Assembly: GCA_016185125.1 (NCBI GenBank)
Contig: JACPOC010000022.1
Span: forward strand, 62,001 to 126,000
From: Bacteroidota bacterium
GTDB lineage: Bacteria; Bacteroidota; Bacteroidia; B-17B0; Aurantibacillaceae
Direction of reading: 5' to 3'
Length of the DNA stretch: 64,000 nt
Shown here: positions 27,563-35,868 of the stretch, in pieces
How positions within the stretch are numbered: the first letter of the stretch is position 1
Layout of the letters: the number at the start of each line of letters is the position of its first letter
Position numbers and translations under genes: made by a program
The notes under the pieces: generated by a model
Told to the model about the DNA's origin: nothing
Databases searched by the model: none
Seen by the model: only the letters and a program-made list of their open reading frames with translations

Positions 27563-29143
27563 ATGACTTTTTTAGAGGAAATCAACCGTCGCCGAACCTT
27601 CGCCATTATCGCACATCCCGATGCCGGTAAAACCACATTAACCGAAAAACTGTTATTGTTTGGAGGCGCCATTCATACTGCGGGAGCTGTTAAATCAAAT
27701 AAAATAAAAAAGGCCACCACTTCGGATTTTATGGAAATTGAAAAGCAAAGAGGAATTTCAGTTTCCACTTCTGTAATGGCTTTTGATTATAAAAATTACA
27801 AGGTTAATATTTTAGATACCCCCGGCCACGAAGATTTTGCCGAAGACACTTACCGCACCCTGAGCGCTGTGGATAGCGTTATCATGGTGATTGATTGTGT
27901 AAAAGGTGTTGAGCCGCAAACCCGAAAGCTATTGGAAGTTTGCCGCATGCGCAATACGCCGGTAATTGTTTTTATAAATAAAATGGATCGTGAAGGACAA
28001 AATCCTTTTGATCTTTTGGATGAAATTGAAAAGGAACTGAAAATAAAAGTTCGTCCGCTTACTTGGCCCATTGGCATTGGCAAATTATTTAAAGGGGTGT
28101 ATAATTTAACCGAAAAATCGCTTAATTTATTTCAGGGTGATAGTAAAACTACTGTTGAAGATACTCTTACTATTACGGATATAAATGATAAAGAAATTGA
28201 TGGGCGGGTAGGCGTTGATTTTGCCGCGCAATTAAGGGAAGACGTGGATTTAATTGACGGTGTTTATGACACTTTAAATACTCAAAAATATCTTGATGGA
28301 CAGATCAGTCCTGTTTTTTTTGGAAGCGCGGTTAACAATTTTGGGATTCATGAATTACTGGATTGTTTTGTGGAGATTGCCCCCGGCCCCAAAGAAAGAG
28401 ATACGGATATTGGAATTGTTAAGCCCGATGATAAAAATTTCAGCGGTTTTGTTTTTAAAATTCATGCTAATCTTGACCCCAAGCATAGAGACCGGATTGC
28501 TTTTTTAAGAATTTGTTCAGGAACCTTTGAGCGAAATAAATATTACCATCATGTGAGGGATAATAAAGATCTGCGGTTCAGCAATCCAACCGCTTTTATG
28601 GCTCAGCAAAAATCGGTTATTGACGAAGCTTTTCCGGGAGATGTGATTGGCTTATACGATGCCGGAAATTTTAAGATCGGCGATACACTCACCGAAGGAT
28701 CAGATTTTCAGTTTAAAGGAATTCCAAGTTTTTCGCCGGAGTTATTCAGGTATGTAAATAATATGGATCCCATGAAAACAAAGCAACTGCAAAAAGGATT
28801 GGAGCAATTAACCGACGAAGGTGTAGCGCAATTATTTACCCGTAAAATAGATGGCAGAAAAGTGATTGGAACGGTGGGGGCATTACAGTTTGAAGTTATT
28901 CAGCACCGTTTAAAAGCCGAGTATAACGCCAGCGCCAGTTTTGATCAGGTTAATTTATATAAAGCCCTTTGGATAAGTTGCGAGGACAGAAAAAAAATGG
29001 AGACTTTTATGCATGACAGAAGCGCGCATATTGCTTTGGATAAAGAAGGTCGTCCCGTTTTTTTAGCGGAAAGTGCTTGGTTATTGCAAATGGCTCAGGA
29101 AAAATTTCCCGATGTGCAATTTCACGTTAAAAGCGAATTTTAA
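27563..29143 (+). CDS. prfC: Peptide chain release factor 3
   Basis: A 526-residue translational GTPase. G1 is [20 protein letters not shown], the G2 region includes [16 protein letters not shown]3 is [16 protein letters not shown] and G4 is NKMDREG. The [16 protein letters not shown] and [15 protein letters not shown] segments are RF3-specific and exclude EF-G and TypA. RF3 removes RF1/RF2 from the ribosome after termination. The gene is monocistronic, with its own -7 box. Confidence 0.96.
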   Translation: MTFLEEINRRRTFAIIAHPDAGKTTLTEKLLLFGGAIHTAGAVKSNKIKKATTSDFMEIEKQRGISVSTSVMAFDYKNYKVNILDTPGHEDFAEDTYRTLSAVDSVIMVIDCVKGVEPQTRKLLEVCRMRNTPVIVFINKMDREGQNPFDLLDEIEKELKIKVRPLTWPIGIGKLFKGVYNLTEKSLNLFQGDSKTTVEDTLTITDINDKEIDGRVGVDFAAQLREDVDLIDGVYDTLNTQKYLDGQISPVFFGSAVNNFGIHELLDCFVEIAPGPKERDTDIGIVKPDDKNFSGFVFKIHANLDPKHRDRIAFLRICSGTFERNKYYHHVRDNKDLRFSNPTAFMAQQKSVIDEAFPGDVIGLYDAGNFKIGDTLTEGSDFQFKGIPSFSPELFRYVNNMDPMKTKQLQKGLEQLTDEGVAQLFTRKIDGRKVIGTVGALQFEVIQHRLKAEYNASASFDQVNLYKALWISCEDRKKMETFMHDRSAHIALDKEGRPVFLAESAWLLQMAQEKFPDVQFHVKSEF

Positions 29144-29170
29144 ATGGGTAATATTTTCCCCACAATTTAA

Positions 29171-30001
29171 CTATTCATGGATGCTCATTAAGGGCAAGTG
29201 TGTGTGAAAAGCCATACTTTTTGTACTTGGCTCATGAAAGATGTTGTGAAGCAAAGAATGTGAACGCGGGATCATCACAATTAGATCAATGGCATGAGCG
29301 GCGGCAAAACTGTTAATGCCCTCCACCACATTTGGATTTTCTTCAAAATGAAAGCTGTGCGGTATTTCTTCTAAAAGATGTTCAAGCTTAACGCCTGCCA
29401 CAGCCTGGTTAGTATCAGGAATAAGATCGTTTTTATTTTTTAAAACATTGATAATAAATAAATGAGATTGAAATAATTTTACAATTTCTTTTAAAGAATT
29501 GAAGGCAGAAACATTTTTAATTTCTTTAAAATCGCAGGCCAGCGCTATTTTTTTAATTGGACTAAATTTTACTTCAGCATCAATGGCCAATACCGGGCAT
29601 TTAAGGTTTCTCATTAAAGAAGTAGCGGTACTTCCAATTAATTTTTCTGTAAATTCGCCACCGCTGTGCATTCCTGTAATTACAAGATTTATATTGTGTT
29701 CTTTAATAAATTCATCAATTTCATCCACTTCAATGCCACACACACATTTGCATTCCGTTATTACAGTAGCGTTAGATTGCATATTAATTCTGCCCTCTAT
29801 TTTCCGTAATCCATCCATGCAATCTTTTTCCAGATCTTCCATAGACGGAATAATAAGCGGCGTATCACTGGTCATAACCGGCAATTGATAGGCGTGAAAA
29901 AGGATGAGTTTAGCTTCATATATTTTAGCAAACTCCGCGGCATAATTAATTGCATTATCCGAAACATCTGTAAAATCTACCGGTATTAAAATGGTTTTCA
30001 T
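29171..30001 (-). CDS. Tandem universal stress protein (UspA family)
   Basis: A 276-residue cytoplasmic protein of two Usp domains. The first (residues 1-145) has TILIPVDFTDVSDNAINYAA and the nucleotide-site-like GMHSGGEFTEKLIGSTATSL. The second (about 150-276) is more degenerate: it keeps KKIALACDFKEIKNVSAFNS but lacks a clear Gly-rich ATP loop (VMIPRSHSLLHNIFHEPST). Tandem Usp proteins respond to starvation or stress by mechanisms that vary. It is convergent with prfC and stands alone. Function beyond family is unknown. Confidence 0.9.
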   Translation of the reverse strand: MKTILIPVDFTDVSDNAINYAAEFAKIYEAKLILFHAYQLPVMTSDTPLIIPSMEDLEKDCMDGLRKIEGRINMQSNATVITECKCVCGIEVDEIDEFIKEHNINLVITGMHSGGEFTEKLIGSTATSLMRNLKCPVLAIDAEVKFSPIKKIALACDFKEIKNVSAFNSLKEIVKLFQSHLFIINVLKNKNDLIPDTNQAVAGVKLEHLLEEIPHSFHFEENPNVVEGINSFAAAHAIDLIVMIPRSHSLLHNIFHEPSTKSMAFHTHLPLMSIHE

Positions 30002-30196
30002 ATTATTGTTTTTTAAATAATCAGATTTTTAGATGGGGATTAATAAATATGCTTCAAAAAAGATGCCAGATAAGAATGCGCATTAAAAAGCCAATCTCAA
30101 ATTTGGTTTATTATACCAAACCGTTTAAGTTCCGGCTCTTTAAAAAAGAATATTGAGCTTAAATTAATTTTAGGAAAACCGTTCCTACCTTGGGAG

Positions 30197-30538
30197 TTAT
30201 TCGGTTCTGCGCTCGTATTGGCAGCTTTCGGGCAAAGCGCTGTAAGCATAATCATCACCAAAAAAAAGTTCGTTATCATGCCCCATCTTTGCTACCGCTT
30301 TTAAAACCTGCCCTGTGGTGGCAATAAGAGTATCTACTTTAAACTGAAGCAATTTTGAATCTATGTTCCAATCTGCTGAACTTACCCCTTTAATTTTTGC
30401 GGCGGTTTCAATTCGCGATTTACATTTTTCGCAGTTACCCCACACTTTTACTGATTTTTTTGTAGTTGAATTTGGGGAAGGATGGCACGCGTAAAACAGA
30501 CCTGCGAGTATTAATAAAATAAATAGAGGCTTCTTCAT
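30197..30538 (-). CDS. Exported HMA-type heavy-metal-binding protein
   Basis: A 113-residue protein with an N-terminal lipoprotein-like signal (LILAGLFYACHPS, possible lipidated Cys at 18). The heavy-metal-associated fold follows: VKVWGNCEKCKSRIETAAKI holds the CxxC metal site and KGVSSADWNIDSKLLQFKVD the next strand. It probably binds Cu or a similar soft metal in the periplasm, or acts as a chaperone for it. Its ATG at 30538 overlaps the stop of the polysaccharide deacetylase gene by 4 bases (ATGA), which indicates translational coupling. A C-terminal extension of about 30 residues is not recognised. Confidence 0.85.
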   Translation of the reverse strand: MKKPLFILLILAGLFYACHPSPNSTTKKSVKVWGNCEKCKSRIETAAKIKGVSSADWNIDSKLLQFKVDTLIATTGQVLKAVAKMGHDNELFFGDDYAYSALPESCQYERRTE

Positions 30539-31158
30539 AGTTCCAAGGCTTTGAATTGGAAGTGCAAATTTGCGAAATGTTTAAGGAATAATGGCAATGT
30601 GTAGCGTAAATTTTTTTCGGCTTTAATATTATCATGAAAAAGCACAATACTTCCTTCTTTGGTGTTTTTGATTACATTTTTAAGACAAATTTCAGGATTG
30701 ATTTTTTCGTAATCGTAGCTGATAACATCCCATAATATAATTTTATAACCTTTGCCATGGAGGTCGCGGTATTGAAAAGGGGTTAATTGTCCATAAGGTG
30801 GTCTAAATAACTTATTGCTAATCAAATGGTTACAATCTTCAACTTCTTCCAGATAAGCTTTTAAATTGGTTTTAAAACCTTTAAGGTGATGCATGGTGTG
30901 ATTGCCGACCGCGTGCTTTTCTTCTTTAATGCGTTTAAAAATGGAAGGATTTTTTAAAATATTATCTCCTACGCAAAAAAAAGTAGCTTTTGCATTATAC
31001 TTTTTTAACTCCTCTAAAATCCATTCGGTAAGGCCGGGAATAGGCCCATCATCAAAAGTTAAATAAATTATTTTTTCGGAAGTATCTATTTTCCATACAG
31101 CCTTAGGATAAAGTTTCCTTAATAAAGGTGCGGGCTGTATTAGAAATAAGTTTTTCAA
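30535..31158 (-). CDS. Polysaccharide deacetylase (NodB family)
   Basis: A 207-residue carbohydrate esterase family 4 protein. The motifs are in order: YLTFDDGPIPGLTEWI (metal and base Asp), GNHTMHHLKGF (metal His pair), FRPPYGQLTP and LWDVISYDY. It removes acetyl groups from N-acetylglucosamine in peptidoglycan or a surface glycan. No signal peptide is present, so a cytoplasmic or membrane-associated location is possible. The start is TTG at 31158; no ATG precedes the conserved LLRKLYPKAVWKI region. It overlaps the HMA-protein gene by 4 bases. The biological pairing of these two is unclear. Confidence 0.88.
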   Translation of the reverse strand: MKNLFLIQPAPLLRKLYPKAVWKIDTSEKIIYLTFDDGPIPGLTEWILEELKKYNAKATFFCVGDNILKNPSIFKRIKEEKHAVGNHTMHHLKGFKTNLKAYLEEVEDCNHLISNKLFRPPYGQLTPFQYRDLHGKGYKIILWDVISYDYEKINPEICLKNVIKNTKEGSIVLFHDNIKAEKNLRYTLPLFLKHFANLHFQFKALEL

Positions 31159-31202
31159 AATATTAAAAAATCAGGAGGATGTTCTCAAATTCCGATATTG
31201 CC

Positions 31203-31301
31203 GTCATTCTGAACTTGTTTCAGAATCTGTTTTAGCAAATCAACCCGGTACCGAATCCCTTTCAGCACAGTTTAGAGATGCTGAAATAAATTCAGCATGA
31301 C
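31203..31301. repeat. Imperfect palindromic intergenic repeat (REP-like)
   Basis: Arms at 31203-31228 and 31276-31301 are inverted copies with 22 of 26 bases identical, around the word GTCATnCTGAA. The 47-base centre is unrelated. It lies between the deacetylase gene and the DUF2723 gene on the same strand. The sequence type is frequent in Bacteroidota intergenic DNA and differs from the element at 24703. Confidence 0.6.
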
Positions 31302-31334
31302 CATTTTGGACCTTTGAAACAGCCTCATTTTTAT

Positions 31335-34300
31335 TTATTGCATTTGCGGCTCCGGATTTATTTCTTCAGGCGGAATAACAGCTTGCATTCTTTTTAAGAA
31401 TTCGCCTGAAAGTTCCGGCTGCTTAAATTGCTGCGTTAGGCCGGTAAGCCTTCTCATAATTTCCTTGGCCTGATTCATTTCGCGGTTAAAGGCTATTCGG
31501 TGATTTCCCTTTTGATCGTTATATATTTTAAGGTCCCCTTCAAAAATAGTAAACAACTTTTTGGCAAGTTCATTGGCAATTTTTGTTTCTCCTAATTGAT
31601 AGTAAGCGGCGCAAACCGTAAATATGGTAGCGTCATAAGATATATTTTCATCCGGCATTACCTGCAAACATTTGTCCAACACCGCTTTTGCTTTTTTGTT
31701 TTTTCCTTCGGCAATAAGTGCTCCGGCTAAAACGCCCATTTGCATTCTTAAATTTCCAACCATGCGTACACAATTCTCATCAAGGTTAACACCTTTTTTA
31801 TTCATGCCTCCCCACAAAAATTTGTTCATGATATTGTCATACATTTTTTCGGTGTTTACACGGCCTCCTTGTGCTTCTTCCATTTCAGTTTGTTTGATGG
31901 GAACAAAACGATATGCTAAACCTTCGAGCTGAAAATATTTTTTTAAACCCACGTAAGCTTCATCTCCGGTGGTAACCGCGAAATAAATCGGACGTTTCCA
32001 GTCGTTATGAGCAATAAGATCCAAAACCATTAAATCATTTTTGGTAATGTAACTTCTTCCGCCAAGATCCCAGCTCACCCGTTTTGCCAAGCGAGCAGTA
32101 TCTTTAATTGAAACCACTTTATTTCTCATTACAGTTAAACTATCAACATTCACGTATAAGCTTCTTGCGGGAAGAATATCTATCATCTCTCCGCCATTAT
32201 CCATCTTTGTCGCAGGATCATCACTGATCGCTTCTTTTAAAGCTGCCTTCAATTCCATTGGTTTTGGATTTTGTGTATTGATGACAAGATATTCAAGTTT
32301 AGACGCTTCGTATTTTTCTGCAGGAATTGTAAACGGCACTGGCTTGCCATCGTAAGCAGCTCTGCGCATCTGGTTAATGTACCAGTCGGTTTGCAGCAGG
32401 CTTAAATTCACAACGCGCACATCCGTTCTTATTCCTTCAACTTCCTGCGCGTACCATAAAGGGAAAGTGTCGTTATCACCATTGGTAAATAAAATGGCGT
32501 TAGGCGCGCAGCTCTGTAAGTAATTAATAGCCACATCACGCGATAAAGTTCTTAAAGAACGGTCATGGTCATCCCATCCTTCTTTTGCCATAATTCCCGG
32601 AACAATAAGGCTAAGCGCGGTTGATCCTATAGCAACGCCCATTGTTGCCGCTTTTTTGCTCAGCTTGTCGTAAATAAACAATACACCAAAGCCAATCCAT
32701 ATCGCAAAAGCATAAAAGCTTCCTGTGTAGGCGTAATCACGTTCACGAGGCTGATAAGGGTATTGATTAAGGTAAATAACAATCGCAAGCCCGGTTAAAA
32801 GAAAGAAGCATAAAACAACCCAGGCGTCAGGCTTATTACGCTGGAAGTGGAAGAACATTCCAAGCAGGCCAAGTATAAACGGAAGGGCGTAAAAATGATT
32901 GGTAGCCTTGTTATTCCTGTCCCTGTAGATAGTCTTGGAAGTATCACTGTCGTACATGAAATCGTCAACCGGCGTTATACCGGTAACCCAGTTTCCTTCC
33001 ATTGTATTTTTCATTAATCCCTGCACATCATTTTGTCTTCCCACAAAATTCCAGTAGAAATAACGCAGGTACATGAAACGAACTTGATAGGAAAAGAAAA
33101 AATTTAAGTTGGCCATCATGGTTGGAATCTCCGCGGTTTCTGTTTCACCGCTCCTGGTTTCCACTACTTTATTGCGGTGATGTTCCGCCACATTACCCCA
33201 GTATTTATAAGCTGCTTCGTGGTGCGACTGTTGACTCCACATCCTTGGAAAAACCGTGCAAAACTCTTTTTCATATTTTACAATAGAGTTTTTGCGCGAA
33301 TCAACGATTTTGTAATTTTTATTTTTTTCATCCTTGGCATAGATTGGATCATCGTCTCCGAATTCGCTTTTCGGACGCGTAGGTGCGTTGTAATATTGGC
33401 CATACAATAAGGGCCATGTACCGTACTGATCACGTACTAAGTACGATAACATATTAGTTGCGTTTTCAGGATCATTCTCATCCATCGGTGGATTGGCCTG
33501 TGAACGGATTACTACCACAAAAAAAGAAGAGAATCCTATGAGTAAAGTTGCAAAGCTTAAAAAAATGGCATTGAGCGTAATGGTTTTTGTTTTAAAATAA
33601 TGGATCGCATAAAGGAAACCGGACAACATTATCAGTCTTAAAAATTTGCCGCTTCCGCTTGGTGCGGAGATTACGGCAAACAAAACAAGAATAACGCCGG
33701 AGTAAAATCCAATTTTGTAATGCTGTTCTTTTTTACTAACGGTGTACATTATAAATGCTGTGAGGGAAGTTACCAGCAATAAAAAGAAAACAATTGTTCC
33801 GGTGCTGTAACCAAGGTGCATTTTATTTGTAAAAAAAACTTCGTAATCACTAATAAACTTTACTATTTTAGGAATGATTAGGTTTTGGATAAGACCTAAA
33901 ATTAATACCGAAGAAATGCCCGCTATAAAAAAGCCTTTCCAGGAGAATTTATATTTTTTAAAATAGATGATAAATCCGATGGCCGGAATAACCAGTAAAT
34001 TAAGTAAATGGACACCGATAGAAAGGCCAACCAAATAAGCGATCAATACGATCCAACGCAAAGCACTGGTAGGGCTAACAGAATCTTCTTCGTCCCACTT
34101 TAATATGGCCCAAAATACTACTGCAGTAAAGAAGGATGACATGGCGTAAACCTCGCCTTCAACGGCACTGAACCAAAAAGAATCAGAGAATGTGTATGCT
34201 AAACCTCCAACAATACCCGCGCCAAGAACCGCCCATTGCTGGCCTTGAGTAAGATCGGCTACTTTTTTTCCTAAAGATTTAATGCCCAGGCGGGTGATGG

Positions 34301-34595
34301 TCCAAAATAAAAATAAGATGGTGAAAGAACTGCAAAGTCCGCTCATCATGTTAATCATCATTCCCGCGTATTCGGGTTTACCCCCGGCTAATAAAGAGAA
34401 AAAACGTCCTATTATCAAAAAGAAGGGAGCTCCGGGCGGGTGCCCAACTTCCAGTTTATAAGAGCAGGCAATGTACTCACCGCAATCCCAAAAGCTGGCG
34501 GTGGGTTCAATGGTGCTGCAATAGGTAACAGTGGCGATGGCCCATACTATCCATCCAATGAGGTTGTTAAGTTTAATAAATTCTTTCGTCATCAT
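31335..34595 (-). CDS. DUF2723 membrane protein (TMEM260-like glycosyltransferase fold)
   Basis: A 1086-residue protein. About ten transmembrane helices occupy residues 10-390 and 580-690, with the conserved acidic loop WDCGEY and GHPPGAPFF near residue 40, typical of GT-C glycosyltransferases that use lipid-linked sugar donors. The C-terminal about 380 residues are soluble, with LFTNGDNDTFPLWYAQEVEG and a helical TPR-like end. Family members are called protein O-mannosyltransferase TMEM260 in animals; in Bacteroidota they may glycosylate secreted proteins, which is inference. The start is ATG at 34595; a second ATG follows one codon later. Confidence 0.88.
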   Translation of the reverse strand: MMTKEFIKLNNLIGWIVWAIATVTYCSTIEPTASFWDCGEYIACSYKLEVGHPPGAPFFLIIGRFFSLLAGGKPEYAGMMINMMSGLCSSFTILFLFWTITRLGIKSLGKKVADLTQGQQWAVLGAGIVGGLAYTFSDSFWFSAVEGEVYAMSSFFTAVVFWAILKWDEEDSVSPTSALRWIVLIAYLVGLSIGVHLLNLLVIPAIGFIIYFKKYKFSWKGFFIAGISSVLILGLIQNLIIPKIVKFISDYEVFFTNKMHLGYSTGTIVFFLLLVTSLTAFIMYTVSKKEQHYKIGFYSGVILVLFAVISAPSGSGKFLRLIMLSGFLYAIHYFKTKTITLNAIFLSFATLLIGFSSFFVVVIRSQANPPMDENDPENATNMLSYLVRDQYGTWPLLYGQYYNAPTRPKSEFGDDDPIYAKDEKNKNYKIVDSRKNSIVKYEKEFCTVFPRMWSQQSHHEAAYKYWGNVAEHHRNKVVETRSGETETAEIPTMMANLNFFFSYQVRFMYLRYFYWNFVGRQNDVQGLMKNTMEGNWVTGITPVDDFMYDSDTSKTIYRDRNNKATNHFYALPFILGLLGMFFHFQRNKPDAWVVLCFFLLTGLAIVIYLNQYPYQPRERDYAYTGSFYAFAIWIGFGVLFIYDKLSKKAATMGVAIGSTALSLIVPGIMAKEGWDDHDRSLRTLSRDVAINYLQSCAPNAILFTNGDNDTFPLWYAQEVEGIRTDVRVVNLSLLQTDWYINQMRRAAYDGKPVPFTIPAEKYEASKLEYLVINTQNPKPMELKAALKEAISDDPATKMDNGGEMIDILPARSLYVNVDSLTVMRNKVVSIKDTARLAKRVSWDLGGRSYITKNDLMVLDLIAHNDWKRPIYFAVTTGDEAYVGLKKYFQLEGLAYRFVPIKQTEMEEAQGGRVNTEKMYDNIMNKFLWGGMNKKGVNLDENCVRMVGNLRMQMGVLAGALIAEGKNKKAKAVLDKCLQVMPDENISYDATIFTVCAAYYQLGETKIANELAKKLFTIFEGDLKIYNDQKGNHRIAFNREMNQAKEIMRRLTGLTQQFKQPELSGEFLKRMQAVIPPEEINPEPQMQ

Positions 34596-34663
34596 AAATT
34601 AATAATGTTTGCGAAGATAGTATTTTAACCGATTTAAACAGGAATGTATTTTATCAAAAAATA

Positions 34664-34693
34664 TTTGTGAGAAATAAAAAAATTGTATCTTTG
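34664..34693 (+). promoter_or_regulatory. Full Bacteroidota promoter for tRNA-Gln
   Basis: TTTG at 34664-34667 and TATCTTTG at 34686-34693 are 18 bases apart, an exact match to the Bacteroidota consensus TTTG-N17-19-TAnnTTTG. The predicted start is about 34700, some 33 bases before the tRNA. This is the clearest promoter in the window and it confirms the lineage. Confidence 0.85.
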
Positions 34694-34732
34694 CACTCTG
34701 TTTTTAGGTTTTATAAAACAGAACAAACAGCT

Positions 34733-34803
34733 TGCCCGATCGTCTAATGGCAGGACTTCGGTTTTTGGTACCGACTATGTTGGTTCGAATCCAGCTCGGG
34801 CAA
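34733..34803 (+). tRNA. tRNA-Gln(TTG)
   Basis: The 71-base gene folds into a full cloverleaf. The acceptor stem pairs TGCCCGA with TCGGGCA, and the anticodon stem pairs TCGGT with ACCGA around loop TTTTGGT, giving anticodon TTG (Gln). The T arm has the TTCGAAT loop. The discriminator is A and CCA is not encoded. Promoter upstream and terminator downstream are both clear. Confidence 0.96.
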
Positions 34804-34822
34804 CAGTTTAAAACTAATAACA

Positions 34823-34853
34823 CCCTCGTAATCAACAAGTTACGGGGGTTTTT
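34823..34853 (+). terminator. Rho-independent terminator after tRNA-Gln
   Basis: A 9-bp stem (34823-34831 with 34840-34848, one G-T wobble) is followed by five T. It ends the tRNA transcript about 20 bases after the mature 3' end. Confidence 0.85.
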
Positions 34854-34960
34854 AGCTCTAACAGGTAGGATTTATAGGTGTATTCTGGTACTTAATAAAT
34901 ATCAAATAAAGCCGTATTACAAATTTATTAGTTTAAAGGCTTTTGTTTTTCAAAGCATGT

Positions 34961-35857
34961 TTAAAAAAAGCGTGGCGATTTAAAATCGTATTTTTTCTTG
35001 CTGAAGCCTTTGAGTACTGCCTGAAGCATAATTTCGTGCGAACCATTGCTTTGATTTCTTAGTTTAGAAGAATTAAAATCGTAGGTATACCCAATTCTGA
35101 TCTTGTTGATTGCAAAACCAATTAAACCAACAATAGATTCTTTATATCTGTAAGTAGTTCCAACCCATATTAAATTTTTATACATCACATTGGTGTTTAA
35201 CTCTGGTTGAGTAATAAACAAGGCGCTTTTTATTAATAATACCGGTGTTACCGAAAAATCGCCGAACTCAAATTTATATTTAGCATAATAAAAATAATGC
35301 CGTGGAACTTTGTAAACCGTAGCGTTGCTGAGTGATTGCGTGATGTGTGTGGACGAAATTCCTGTCGTAAAATTTTTTGCATTAAATTCTAACCCGGTAG
35401 AAAAATCAGGTAAAAATAAACTTGTTTGTGAAACAATAGCCCCCGGATCTGCGCTTTGCTCATAAATCAATTTGGCGCCATCTAATTTTTTATTTATAAA
35501 TCCTGCCGAAAGACCCGCCGATAACGAAGCCGATTGAGATAATTTAATATGATACGCGTAGCTTAATTTTAAGTTTAAAGCATTCTCGTATCCAATTTTA
35601 TCATTTATTATTGTTAAGCCTAAGCCACCTTTAATTTGTTCAACATAAGCGTGCGTGTTAAAAAATTGTGAGGCAGGTGAACGATCCATTCCTATCCATT
35701 GTTTGCGGGCTATTAAAGAGGAAATGAACTTATCGGTATTTCCGGTGGCCGCCGGGTTAAACGTAATTTCATTGAACATAAAATTACTGAGCTGAAAATC
35801 GTTTTGCGCTTTAGTTAAAGTGCTGATGGCAAGAAGAAAAAGTAAAATTCTTTTCAT
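34961..35857 (-). CDS. PorP/SprF family protein in a type B adhesin cassette
   Basis: A 298-residue outer membrane protein with signal ending STLTKAQ and the family start NDFQLSNFMFNEITFNPAATG. The C-terminal region (IRIGYTYDFNSSKLRNQSNG followed by SHEIMLQ) is typical. Genes of this type usually sit beside a CHU_C-type (T9SS type B) adhesin and an OmpA/PD40 partner, as here. It starts 11 bases after the OmpA-family gene in the same transcript. By analogy with SprF and SprB in Flavobacterium, it probably supports secretion or surface anchoring of the 1048-residue adhesin. Confidence 0.92.
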   Translation of the reverse strand: MKRILLFLLAISTLTKAQNDFQLSNFMFNEITFNPAATGNTDKFISSLIARKQWIGMDRSPASQFFNTHAYVEQIKGGLGLTIINDKIGYENALNLKLSYAYHIKLSQSASLSAGLSAGFINKKLDGAKLIYEQSADPGAIVSQTSLFLPDFSTGLEFNAKNFTTGISSTHITQSLSNATVYKVPRHYFYYAKYKFEFGDFSVTPVLLIKSALFITQPELNTNVMYKNLIWVGTTYRYKESIVGLIGFAINKIRIGYTYDFNSSKLRNQSNGSHEIMLQAVLKGFSKKKYDFKSPRFF

Positions 35858-35868
35858 ATTTTTTTTCT

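Noticed and set aside
30102-30120. A TTTGGT-n7-ACCAAA hairpin between the stress-protein and HMA genes
   Set aside because: Only six base pairs with an A/T-rich loop and no T tract; not distinguishable from chance in AT-rich DNA.
30097-30279. A 60-residue minus-strand frame overlapping the HMA-protein gene
   Set aside because: It lies mostly in another frame of the HMA gene and in its downstream flank, with no signal peptide or motif that convinces.
34732-34983. An 83-residue frame across tRNA-Gln and its terminator
   Set aside because: It is a by-product of the tRNA sequence, which folds fully as a cloverleaf.
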